Translations under genes and position numbers: made by a program
NCBI RefSeq assembly: GCF_000517545.1
Contig: NZ_BAIV01000027.1
Span: 1-64,000, forward strand
From: Bacteroides reticulotermitis JCM 10512
GTDB taxonomy: Bacteria > Bacteroidota > Bacteroidia > Bacteroidales > Bacteroidaceae
Direction of reading: 5' to 3'
DNA length: 64,000 nt
The notes under the pieces: generated by a model
Database searches by the model: none
What the model saw: the letters and a program-made list of their open reading frames with translations, nothing else
Told to the model about the DNA's origin: nothing
Part shown: in pieces, positions 27,888 through 36,304 of the stretch
Position numbering within the stretch: the stretch's first letter is position 1
Layout of the letters: the number at the start of each line of letters is the position of its first letter

Positions 27888-29606
27888 ATGAAAAAATATA
27901 ACCCATCCGAAATAGCCCTGACGAAATATATATTCTTCACGGGGAAAGGCGGTGTAGGCAAAACATCAATTGCATGCGCCACGGCTACCAGCCTTGCCGA
28001 CAATGGCAAAAAGGTATTACTAATCAGCACAGACCCCGCATCTAACTTACAAGATGTCTTTGAAATGGAGCTAAACAATAAAGGAACATCGATCAAGGAA
28101 GTACCCAACCTGACCGTTGTCAACCTTAATCCTGAACAGGCAGCAGCTGAATACCGGGAAACGGTGATCACTCCCTTTAGAGGCAAACTACCCGAAAGTG
28201 TCATCAATAACATGGAGGAGCAACTCTCAGGTTCGTGTACCGTCGAAATTGCTGCGTTTAACGAGTTCTCAGATTTTATTACCAATGAAGACAAAAGGAG
28301 GGAATACGACTTTATAATCTTCGACACCGCACCGACCGGGCATACTTTACGGATGCTTCAACTACCGTCTGCATGGAATACCTTTATTGCGGAAAATACA
28401 ACGGGAGCATCTTGTCTGGGGCAACTTTCCGGTTTGGAAGATCGAAAAGACGTATACAAGCAAGCGGTAAGCACCTTGTCGGACAGCAAACAAACTACGT
28501 TGATCTTGATAAGCCGCCCGGACGAAAGCCCTCTGAAAGAGGTGGAGCGTTCGTCGCATGAATTGCTGGATTTGCATATTACTTCACAACACCTGATTAT
28601 CAACGGAGTACTGGAAGAGTATGATAAAGACGACGCAATATCCGTACAGATCTACCAACAGCAACAAAATGCGCTAAACAATCGCCCCAAAGCCTTGCGA
28701 AAGCTAAATACCAGCATGATTCCGCTCCGCTCTTATAGCATGACCGGCATTGACAACATTCGCAAGATGCTAAACAACGATGCACAGGCTAGCGTGATGC
28801 GAAAAGAGATCGACACCAATGTTTTTCAACCGATTGATAACCTCATAGATGACTTGTACCAGTCGGGTAAGCGTGTTATTTTCACCATGGGAAAAGGCGG
28901 CGTGGGCAAAACGACCATTGCAGGCCATATCGCAAGAGGCCTGGCAAGCAAAGGGGTGAAAGTACACCTGACAACAACCGATCCGGCCAATCACTTATCG
29001 TTCATTGAAACAAGGGTCGAGGGTATCACCGTTAGTCATATCGACGAAAAAGAAGTACTTGCCATCTATCAGAAAAATATATTGCAGAAGGCCAGAGAGG
29101 CAATGGGTGATGCCGATCTAAGCTACATCGAGGAAGATCTACGTTCACCGTGCACCCAAGAAATTGCCGTATTCAATGCCTTTGCCGAAATTGTAGCCAA
29201 AGCGGACAACGAAGTTGTAGTTATTGACACTGCTCCAACCGGACATACCCTGTTGCTACTAGATTCCACCCAAAGTTACCATAAAGAAGTAGAACGCACA
29301 CAGGGAAACATCACGCCTGCCGTTCAGAACTTACTGCCACGCTTACGCAATGAAGAAGAGACCGAAGTAGTCATCATCACTTTACCCGAGGCTACTCCTG
29401 TATTTGAGGCACAACGCTTACAATTGGATTTACAACGCGCCGGCATCAAGAACAAATGGTGGGTAGTTAATTCAAGTTTGTTGCTTACGCCAACCAAAAG
29501 CCCGTTTCTAAAAGCAAAAGCGGAAAGTGAAATCGGGTGGATTGAAAAGGTGGATGAGATTTCAAACGGTAACTTTGCCGTTATCGGATGGAAGCAGAAA
29601 GCCTAA
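27888..29606 (+). CDS. arsA: Arsenite-stimulated ATPase ArsA (tandem domain)
   Basis: A 572-residue protein with two homologous ATPase halves. The first P-loop is FFTGKGGVGKTSIACATA and the second is FTMGKGGVGKTTIAGHIA (about residue 330), each followed by a DTAPTGHTL switch II signature (about residues 145 and 450). Cys residues in the first half (SGSCTVE, GASCLG) and second half (RSPCTQE) correspond to the arsenite site between the halves. This double architecture is that of bacterial ArsA, which drives the efflux pump. It is the last gene of the operon, followed by a hairpin. Confidence 0.95.
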   Translation: MKKYNPSEIALTKYIFFTGKGGVGKTSIACATATSLADNGKKVLLISTDPASNLQDVFEMELNNKGTSIKEVPNLTVVNLNPEQAAAEYRETVITPFRGKLPESVINNMEEQLSGSCTVEIAAFNEFSDFITNEDKRREYDFIIFDTAPTGHTLRMLQLPSAWNTFIAENTTGASCLGQLSGLEDRKDVYKQAVSTLSDSKQTTLILISRPDESPLKEVERSSHELLDLHITSQHLIINGVLEEYDKDDAISVQIYQQQQNALNNRPKALRKLNTSMIPLRSYSMTGIDNIRKMLNNDAQASVMRKEIDTNVFQPIDNLIDDLYQSGKRVIFTMGKGGVGKTTIAGHIARGLASKGVKVHLTTTDPANHLSFIETRVEGITVSHIDEKEVLAIYQKNILQKAREAMGDADLSYIEEDLRSPCTQEIAVFNAFAEIVAKADNEVVVIDTAPTGHTLLLLDSTQSYHKEVERTQGNITPAVQNLLPRLRNEEETEVVIITLPEATPVFEAQRLQLDLQRAGIKNKWWVVNSSLLLTPTKSPFLKAKAESEIGWIEKVDEISNGNFAVIGWKQKA

Positions 29607-29638
29607 CGATTAGTATTCGTCCGGATTCGCAGACTCAG

Positions 29639-29676
29639 ACTTTAGGTGAACACTCCGTGGATAGTTCGCCTAAAGT
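29639..29676 (+). terminator. Hairpin downstream of arsA
   Basis: ACTTTAGG and GAAC pair with GTTC and CCTAAAGT around a central loop, with one mismatch. The T-rich tail (TGTTTATC) is modest. It lies between convergent arsA and ogt. Confidence 0.65.
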
Positions 29677-29687
29677 TGTTTATCTGA

Positions 29688-30215
29688 CTAAAACAACACC
29701 ATCTGAATATTCGACTCCAATTCTAACAGTCCTCTTTTAGCGGCTAACCCACCTGCGTAGCCGGTCAGCTTGCGGTCGCTACCAATTACACGATGGCAGG
29801 GAACAAGTATCGAAATCGGATTGGCCCCGTTAGCGCTGGCCACAGCACGAATCGCTTTCGGATTATTTAGTTTTTGCGATAAGGCACCGTACGACAAAGT
29901 CTTTCCATACGGAATGTTCAGTAATTCTTGCCACACTGTTTTTTGAAAGTCCGTCCCGACAAAGAGCAACGGAATATCGAATACCGTTCGTTTGCGTGCG
30001 AAATACTCATCCAACTGAGTGATCGTTTTCGCAATCACATCCGAGCTTGATACTTCATAACCAGCATGCAACATCTTTTGTATGCGTCGATCGATTGTTA
30101 TTCGCCGTTTTTCATCCGTCCAATCACACATACAGAGTTTATCTTCAAAAGAACCGACTACCAGTTCCCCAAAAGGGGATTGATAATATTGTATCTGAAC
30201 TATTTTATTTTCCAC
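29688..30215 (-). CDS. ogt: Methylated-DNA-protein cysteine methyltransferase (O6-alkylguanine repair)
   Basis: A 175-residue protein with an N-terminal ribonuclease-like domain and the C-terminal MGMT domain: IPYGKTLSYGALSQKLNNPKA (helix-turn-helix), RAVASANGANP and the acceptor-Cys motif ILVPCHRVIGSDRKLTGYAGG. It transfers O6-methyl groups from guanine to its own Cys and is consumed by the reaction. It forms a pair with the glycosylase gene just upstream on the same strand, both acting on alkylation damage. Confidence 0.93.
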   Translation of the reverse strand: MENKIVQIQYYQSPFGELVVGSFEDKLCMCDWTDEKRRITIDRRIQKMLHAGYEVSSSDVIAKTITQLDEYFARKRTVFDIPLLFVGTDFQKTVWQELLNIPYGKTLSYGALSQKLNNPKAIRAVASANGANPISILVPCHRVIGSDRKLTGYAGGLAAKRGLLELESNIQMVLF

Positions 30216-30248
30216 TTTTGATCTTTGTTTTTTGAATACCGTAATCTT

Positions 30249-30866
30249 TCATCTCTTCGATGCTCCGCCTGAGACAGCCCAAAGGTAAATACTGGCAACC
30301 GATCCATAAGGAGCATAACGTTTTCTGTAACGTTCGAACCTGGCTTTGTCAATGGTTCGGTGATGATGCACCATCCGCAGCCCTCGAAGAATAGCCAAAT
30401 CGCCATAACTCAAGATATCCGGCCTTTGCATGGAGTGAAGCATCAACATTTCGGCTGTCCACGTACCGACACCGTCCAACTCGGAGAGCTTGGCACAAAC
30501 TTCTTCATCGGACATCGTATGCAGTGCATTTATATCTAATTCTTTGGCTATTATTTTCTGCGCCACCGATTTGATATACGTAGCTTTCTTGAAGGTAATG
30601 CCGAATCTTTGTAAATCATTCAAGGGCAAATCATACATAATAACGGGCGTAATTTCGCCTAGTTCATTTTGCATCCTTGCCCAAACAGTTTGATGTGCCT
30701 TCGTAGAAATCTGCTGTCCAACAATCGAGTGGATGAGTGCAGTAAATAAATCCGTAATAACCGGTCTTTTTACTTTGCCTATCTTTTCGATAACCTCGGC
30801 CAATCGTTTATCTCGTTTCTTCAAATATTCGATTGCTATTTCATCGTATTGAAAATAAGTATCCAT
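30249..30866 (-). CDS. DNA-3-methyladenine glycosylase (HhH-GPD, AlkA-like)
   Basis: A 205-residue HhH-GPD protein: SIVGQQISTKAHQTVWARM in the first half, the helix-hairpin-helix LDGVGTWTAEMLMLHS, then the catalytic Asp region LSYGDLAILRGLRMV. No C-terminal iron-sulfur Cys cluster is present, which separates it from EndoIII and MutY and supports an alkylation-specific glycosylase. It starts base-excision repair of 3-methyladenine. It is probably cotranscribed with ogt, which begins 33 bases downstream. Confidence 0.88.
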   Translation of the reverse strand: MDTYFQYDEIAIEYLKKRDKRLAEVIEKIGKVKRPVITDLFTALIHSIVGQQISTKAHQTVWARMQNELGEITPVIMYDLPLNDLQRFGITFKKATYIKSVAQKIIAKELDINALHTMSDEEVCAKLSELDGVGTWTAEMLMLHSMQRPDILSYGDLAILRGLRMVHHHRTIDKARFERYRKRYAPYGSVASIYLWAVSGGASKR

Positions 30867-31315
30867 ATAGACAGCTTATATTATTGTATTAAACACATTT
30901 TCACCTGAGAGCTACCGCAACTCTCGTTGCTGAAAGTAGAGAATACAATCATTTTATCGCACGCAACCGGGTAAACATTACGCTTTCTTAACCCTAAACG
31001 TCGTTTTTGCACGAATAAATAGCCGGTTTATAACACAGTAAAGCTAAATCAGTGATCAATCCCGTTGGGGCAATGGAAACAAAAGTTTGTTTCGTTTACC
31101 TTATTGCGACTCTATATTTCTCGTTATATAAAAGCAAGAAGAAGAGGATATTCATTACTTTCTTTAACTGAGATCCGCATGAAATAGAGGGAGATAGCCT
31201 GCATCTATTCAATAGATAATACCGACTTCCAAAGGCTATCTACTTGGCAAAATCTCCCGCCAGCTAGTAGTAAACAACTAGCAAAAGGCATTTTTTGCCA
31301 TTACATTTCCTGTTC

Positions 31316-31406
31316 CACATAATGTGGAACAGCTGACTCACATATTGTGGAACAAGTGTCGCACATATTATGGAACAGCCGTCGCACTATATGTACAACA
31401 GGAAAT
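31316..31406. repeat. 23-bp degenerate tandem repeat, four units
   Basis: Units begin at 31316, 31339, 31362 and 31385, each starting CACA or CACT and sharing a TGGAACA core in the first three; the fourth is diverged. The first unit, with preceding bases, forms a perfect dyad (GTTCCACAT/ATGTGGAAC). Confidence 0.75.
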
Positions 31407-31557
31407 AAAAGGGAATAAACATAAAAAAGACAGCTTAAATCTACGAATAGTTGCGCACGATATGGTTTAAGAAAAGTCTTGTTTAATGGATTGAAAACTC
31501 TGTTTCTTGAGAAAACAAGCAATGGCTATCGCTCCTCAGAAGAAAGTGATCTAAGAG

Positions 31558-31589
31558 AAGAAGACGCAAAATAAGCGGCTGATATACTG
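31558..31589 (+). repeat. 32-bp direct repeat, first copy
   Basis: It differs from 32493-32524 at three positions. In the frame gaa-gac-gca-aaa-taa both copies read EDAK, stop, then xADIL, so both look like decayed copies of one coding segment. Confidence 0.7.
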
Positions 31590-31760
31590 AACAATATGCG
31601 AATAAAAGACAAAGAGATGAGCGTACTGTATCATTCTACAAAGTGCTTTTGTCAAGCCCCGATGATGAAATTAGGAACACAAATAGACCTAAAAAGTATG
31701 AGAGATCCCCCAAAATGTATGAGAGATCCGCTCAAAAAGGGGAGAAAATGCGGGAAAATG

Positions 31761-31940
31761 ATGAGAGATACCACTTTCAGAAAACATCTCTCATTGCATA
31801 TAGAACTGATTGACTGACAGTTAAACACAAAACAATGAGACCATGAGAGATAAAATATTTTTTCTTTCTTGTAGGGGAGTGGAAAGTAGGATTTAAACTA
31901 CAAACGAAGCTGGATTTTGCATGGATTTCTTTCTCAAAAA
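31761..31940 (+). repeat. Structured repeat element, copy B (inverted relative to copy A)
   Basis: It holds the 34-nt hairpin ATGAGAGAT...ATCTCTCAT (31761-31794), a further ATGAGAGAT box (31843-31851) and an 87-bp segment (31854-31940) that is the near-perfect reverse complement of 1-87. Two more ATGAGAGAT boxes lie just upstream, near 31699 and 31720, so this copy is longer than copy A. Confidence 0.8.
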
Positions 31941-31981
31941 GATCTAGACGTTTTCAAAAAAGAACCTGATCTTTTGGTTGA

Positions 31982-32022
31982 AAGAGCCTGATCTTTTTTA
32001 AAAACATCAGGCTCTTTTTTTT
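31982..32022 (+). terminator. Strong rho-independent terminator with no recognised upstream gene
   Basis: AAGAGCCTGAT pairs with ATCAGGCTCTT around a 13-nt loop, followed by eight T. A partial copy of the left arm lies just before it (31961-31976). Its position about 40 bases past repeat copy B suggests it ends a non-coding transcript covering that repeat. Confidence 0.85.
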
Positions 32023-32131
32023 CGTTTCCTTAGTCCTATAGAATCAGGAAGTTGGCGTATTTTAGTTAAGCTTTCAGGTATTAATAGACTAAGGCTGATG
32101 TGTTAATAGCCTATCGCTTGGGTATTAATAA

Positions 32132-32280
32132 CCTAGTACTCAAGTAACCTGAACCTTGTACAAGAGTTACCCAAACCAAGTACTAGAGTCACCCGAACCT
32201 AGTACTAGAGTTACCCGAACCATGTACAAGGTTTACCTCATTCATGTACAAGGTTTGCTTCATTCATGTACAAGCTTTAA
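32132..32280. repeat. 22-bp degenerate tandem repeat with GTAC cores, about seven units
   Basis: Successive 22-23 bp units each centre on a short palindrome with GTAC (AGTACT, TTGTACAA, TGTACA), followed by a run such as GAGTTACCCGAAC or GGTTTACCTCATT. The first units are of one subtype and the last three of another. Confidence 0.75.
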
Positions 32281-32476
32281 TAAAAACGAGCGATATTGAA
32301 TCAGGATCACCTGCAAAACCTTATTCAAGCGTGTAAGTGCAAACTAATCATGTCATAATCACTTTTTGACGTATTTGTCTGATAATCAGATTCATACAAT
32401 GCGGGAACTCTTTGGAGGTTGATTTACTGAATGAATTATCTTTTTTAGGTGCAAGCCATGCGCATCACGCATTGGA

Positions 32477-32635
32477 ATGAAGCAACCTAAAAAAGAAGAC
32501 GCAAAATAAGTAGCTGATATATTGGTAGATACGCAAAAAAGTGACTATGACGACAAGTCAAGTTACATTCCGTTTGCGACACCTAAATCAACGAAAAGCC
32601 CAAAGGAAGAGGAAGGAATTGGACGGATGATTTAA
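32477..32635 (+). pseudogene. Decayed short coding remnant containing the second 32-bp repeat copy
   Basis: From an ATG at about 32477 the frame reads MKQPKKEDAK, a TAA stop, then VADILVDTQKSDYDD and a polar tail ending GIGRMI with a TAA just before the ispG end. The segment EDAK-stop-xADIL is shared with 31558-31589. No family was recognised. It looks like the tail of a lost gene. Confidence 0.4.
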
Positions 32636-32639
32636 CCCA

Positions 32640-34493
32640 TCAGCCAATATCCGATTTCTTTTTAAGATCATTCCGTATGAATTCAAGCAAGCGTTCCACC
32701 GCTTCTTCTTCAGGAATGTTTTTATCTATACAGACTTTGCCTTTATACAAGCTAATTTTACCGCGTCCGGCTCCTACATAACCATAATCAGCATCCGCCA
32801 TTTCGCCGGGGCCATTGACGATACATCCCATGATACCGATCTTCAAACCGGTCAGGTGCGAAGTAGCCGCTTTCACACGGGCTATCGTCTTTTCCAGATC
32901 ATAGAGCGTACGCCCACAACCGGGACAGGAAATGTACTCGGTCTTAGAAGTACGGATTCGTCCGGCTTGCAGAATACCGAAAGCCGTAGCATCTACTGTA
33001 GCATGGCTCAGGCTACCTTGATTGAAGAGGAAAATTCCATCGCAGAATCCGTCGAGAATCAAAGCGCCCATATCGCAGCCGATTTGATTTGCAGGTCTTC
33101 GGCATTGTCTTCGGCGTAATGTTGGAAGAAGACAACGGGATTCCGCAGTCCTTCCGTCATCAGCTGATGCACCAACCACGATGTTCACCCAAACGGTTGG
33201 GGTGATTGCTTTGCGAAACAATCACAACTTCCGGATGTGCCTTCAAGCAGCTATCACTTCGTCTGTTTGCGCCATAAAGGGTATGAATAAGAATTTCAGT
33301 TCGGCATCGCAGCCACCCATCAACGGCAATTGTTCATGATTGAAAGCAGGCCAGGTACCGGGCTCCTTCTGCCAGACATCGGCATCGAGAATATAGGCTA
33401 CCCCTTCTTCTCGCTGTTCGGGCAAGGTTCTGCCTGCGTAAATGTAATCAGGTTTAAATTGCGGATTTACTTCGGTCCGACCATCCATGCGGTCGGCTAT
33501 GACAACCGGCAAGTGTTCGCCACCGATATTGCGTACAGCCTGGGTAGTCCGTCGCGAAGGCGAGAGATAGTTGAACTCCGGTGCATCCGCTCCGGGAATG
33601 AAAGGATGATCCTGACGAAGCAGTATGTAATCGACTAGCTTACGGGCAACGGGAATCTCAGCTTCGGGTGCTTCACTCAACGACACGCGAATGGTATCTC
33701 CCAATCCGTCACTAAGTAATGCGCCAATGCCTAGCGCCGATTTGATGCGTCCGTCTTCTCCGTCTCCGGCTTCGGTCACACCGAGATGTAATGGGAAAGC
33801 CATTCCGGCCTGTTCCATGACGACGACAAGCAACCGGACTGTCTTCACCATCACCACTGTATTGGAGGCTTTGATGGAAATTACCACATCGGTAAACTGT
33901 TCATCGACACAGATACGCAGAAACTCCATACACGACTCAACCATGCCTTCGGGGGTGTCGCCGTAGCGAGACATGATCCGATCGGACAAGGAGCCGTGAT
34001 TGACACCGATACGGATAGCCGTATGATTCTCCTTACAGATATTCAGAAAGGGAACCAAACGGGCACGGATACGCTCTGTCTCGAGCGCATACTCTTCGTC
34101 GGTATATTCGAGTTTCTTGAAAGTGCGGGGTGCATCTACATAATTACCCGGATTGATACGTACCTTTTCGGCGTACTGTGCGGCAACATCAGCCACTTTG
34201 GGATTGAAGTGGACATCGGCAACCAACGGCACCATGTATCCCTGGCTGCGTAAACCGATATTGATATGCATCAGGTTTTCCGCCTCTTTAACGCCCTGTG
34301 TAGTCAGTCGCACATACTCGCCACCGGCATCCACTATTCGCTTGGCTTGTTCCACACAAGCGTTTGTATCCATCGTAGAGGTATTGGTCATCGATTGGAG
34401 ACGAATCGGATGGGAAGCACCCAAGGGTACTGCTCCGATATTTACCTCGGTCGTTTCTCTTCGAAAGTAATTAAATAAATCCATCTTTTTCAA
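32640..34493 (-). CDS. ispG: 4-hydroxy-3-methylbut-2-enyl diphosphate synthase (long form), three frameshifts
   Basis: The N-terminal TIM-barrel part is clear: MTNTSTMDTNACVEQAKRI, LVADVHFNPKVA and RIGVNHGSLSDRIMSRYG. A long insertion domain typical of Bacteroidota and plant IspG follows. The C-terminal iron-sulfur domain carries CPGCGRTLYDLEKT and GCIVNGPGEMADADYGYVG, supplying the 4Fe-4S Cys residues. Single missing bases near 33245, 33176 and 33074 break the frame within about 170 bp. Restoring them yields LKAHPEVVIVSQSNHPNRLG and then NPVVFFQHYAEDNAEDLQIKS in one frame, for about 618 residues. It catalyses the penultimate step of the MEP isoprenoid pathway. Because this step is normally essential, the shifts are probably sequence errors. 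Confidence 0.92.
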
Positions 34494-34588
34494 CTAACAG
34501 GAAGCCATTGACAATTCACAACGTAGTCAAGCCTCATCGCATAAGTATGCGTACAGCCTGACTAACAATTATCGACAGCCAGTTGTGA

Positions 34589-35098
34589 CTAATTGGTTTT
34601 GTACTCGAACTTAACGTCTTTCAGTTCTTCGTTGGCTTTTACGATTTTCTTCTTCAAGCCTTCTTTATAAGCGGCAAAAGCCTCAGCCAGTTCGGCATCA
34701 CTCAATGCCAACATCTGAATGGCTAGTATAGCCGCATTCATGGCTCCATTGATTGCAACTGTTGCGACAGGTATGCCCGGAGGCATTTGAATAATGGAAT
34801 AAAGAGCATCTACCCCATCGAGAACGGAACCCTTTACAGGCACGCCAATAACCGGCAAAGTAGTATTTGCAGCAATGACACCCGGCAGGGCGGCAGCCAT
34901 TCCGGCAGCAGCGATAATTACTTTAATGCCGCGAGAACGAGCATTTTTGGCAAAGTCTTCTACCGCTTCCGGCGTACGGTGAGCAGAAAGAGCGTTCATT
35001 TCGAACGGCACATGCATATCATTCAACAGTTGAGCCGCCTTCTCCATAACCGGAAGGTCGGACGTACTGCCCATGATGATACTTACAATCGGAGTCAT
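34589..35098 (-). CDS. purE: N5-carboxyaminoimidazole ribonucleotide mutase
   Basis: A 169-residue protein with the class I PurE pattern: SIIMGSTSDLPVMEKAA, the catalytic His in LSAHRTPE, AAAGMAAALPGVIAANTTLPVIGVPV and PPGIPVATVAINGAMNAAILA. It interconverts N5-CAIR and CAIR in purine synthesis. It lies in a minus-strand string between gcvH (68 bases upstream) and ispG (95 bases downstream), an order common in Bacteroidales. Confidence 0.96.
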   Translation of the reverse strand: MTPIVSIIMGSTSDLPVMEKAAQLLNDMHVPFEMNALSAHRTPEAVEDFAKNARSRGIKVIIAAAGMAAALPGVIAANTTLPVIGVPVKGSVLDGVDALYSIIQMPPGIPVATVAINGAMNAAILAIQMLALSDAELAEAFAAYKEGLKKKIVKANEELKDVKFEYKTN

Positions 35099-35166
35099 AA
35101 ATAAATAATTTAAGTTCTACTCCCCTCTCCGATCGTTGTCACGAAGAGGAAAGTGGAATCAGTTTT

Positions 35167-35547
35167 CTATTCGTTAATTAACGCTTTATATGCATCGGCA
35201 CTAAGCAAACCCTCCACATCGGCTATAGCGGCCGGTTTGATTTTGATCAACCAACCTTTACCGTAAGGATCCTGGTTTACCAGTTCCGGATTGTCTTCCA
35301 AAGTGTCATTCTGCTCCAATACCTCACCGGCTACCGGCAAAAATAAATCGGATACAGTTTTTACTACTTCAATCGACCCAAAGACATCATTAGCGTTCAG
35401 GGTTTCACCTACCGCCACAATATCGACAAATACGATATCGCCCAATTGTTCCTGTGCGTAATCGGTAATACCGACATAAGCGATGTCTCCTTCTACACGG
35501 ATCCACTCGTGTTCATTTGTGTACTTCAAGTTTTGAGGAAAGTTCAT
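35167..35547 (-). CDS. gcvH: Glycine cleavage system H protein
   Basis: A 126-residue lipoyl-carrier protein: YTNEHEWIRVEGDIAYVGITDYAQEQLGDIVFVD, the lipoylated Lys at about residue 63 in GSIEVVKTVSDLF, and NDTLEDNPELVNQDPYGKGWLIKI. It shuttles the methylamine intermediate between the P, T and L proteins, none of which is encoded nearby. It is probably cotranscribed with purE and the PAP2-type gene. Confidence 0.96.
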   Translation of the reverse strand: MNFPQNLKYTNEHEWIRVEGDIAYVGITDYAQEQLGDIVFVDIVAVGETLNANDVFGSIEVVKTVSDLFLPVAGEVLEQNDTLEDNPELVNQDPYGKGWLIKIKPAAIADVEGLLSADAYKALINE

Positions 35548-35579
35548 AATGATTAGTTTTTAGGATTTATACTATAGTT

Positions 35580-36278
35580 TTAAAATAAAAATACTCTGAA
35601 TAATACATTGCTGATAGGGTGCAGCACCAATAAAGCGCAAACAAGTCCCACAGCAAAACCGGAAATCACTTCGCCGAGTGTATGATGCCCCAGCGTAATA
35701 CGAGCCGAGCCCAATATCCCTGCCAATAGAATAAACAGGCAAAGCCAAACCACCGGATTGTAACCGAACAGCGCACTGAACGAAATCAGCCCACCGATAA
35801 TTCCTCCCATTCCAGCCATGTGCTCGCTTAATTTCCATTTCAGATTGACGACAATGCAAATAACGGATACGACCAGAGATGCCAGTATAATACCGGTCAT
35901 ATACCAAGGAATATTCAGTTTTCGCATCATCAGCAGACAGAACACATACGAAATGATTGTCAACAGGATGGGTACATACCGCTTTTTCCGTTCACTCAGC
36001 TCTTGCCAAGCGAAACCGTTGATTTTACGGAATAGGAATATTGTAATAGTCGGTGTCAGAATGGTGAAACAGTAGACGATACCCAACACGATCAGCTTAT
36101 ACTGTATCGGCATGATGCGGAGGTACGAAAACAGGAATAACACCAAGAATGACAGAAAAGGGATAGAAAAGGGGGTAAACACGATTGAAGTCACCTTTGC
36201 GATTTGCAACAATGTCTTATCCGCTGCGATATGTTCTTTCTCTCGATTCATCAACATTAAAAGTTTATACTTTAACAC
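35580..36278 (-). CDS. PAP2-like integral membrane protein
   Basis: A protein of up to 232 residues with about six hydrophobic segments. The C-terminal portion GSARITLGHHTLGEVISGF follows the last motif of PAP2 phosphatases (S-R-x5-H-x3-D), but with Glu in place of the final Asp, and the central PSGH-type motif is replaced by LSEHMAGMGG. It may be a weakly canonical phosphatase or a non-catalytic relative. In-frame ATGs at 36278, 36257 and 36251 are possible starts; the last (MNREKEHIAADK) looks the most natural. It sits between rpoN and gcvH. Confidence 0.75.
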   Translation of the reverse strand: MLKYKLLMLMNREKEHIAADKTLLQIAKVTSIVFTPFSIPFLSFLVLFLFSYLRIMPIQYKLIVLGIVYCFTILTPTITIFLFRKINGFAWQELSERKKRYVPILLTIISYVFCLLMMRKLNIPWYMTGIILASLVVSVICIVVNLKWKLSEHMAGMGGIIGGLISFSALFGYNPVVWLCLFILLAGILGSARITLGHHTLGEVISGFAVGLVCALLVLHPISNVLFRVFLF

Positions 36279-36304
36279 ACACGTTTTAAATTCATCTTAA
36301 TCGC

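Larger units (their letters stand above)
30867..32639. other. Gene-free accessory block with tandem repeats, hairpins, decayed coding remnants and an orphan terminator
   Basis: No intact gene was recognised in 1.77 kb. It contains a 23-bp tandem repeat, a 32-bp direct duplication, repeat copy B with its hairpins, a strong terminator without a gene and a 22-bp tandem repeat; these are listed separately. Open frames here (for example 31596-31817) have unusual composition and overlap the repeat units. Confidence 0.6.

Noticed and set aside
31596..31817. A 73-codon frame containing repeated MRD motifs
   Set aside because: The MRD motifs are just the translation of the ATGAGAGAT repeat units. The frame overlaps the hairpin and has no other coding sign.
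1..31940. Composite transposon bounded by the inverted repeats
   Set aside because: The 32-kb interval contains ordinary housekeeping genes and no transposase, integrase or target-site duplication was seen. The repeats are better treated as a dispersed family.
31316..32280. CRISPR array
   Set aside because: The repeats are adjacent degenerate units without unique spacers, and no cas gene is present.
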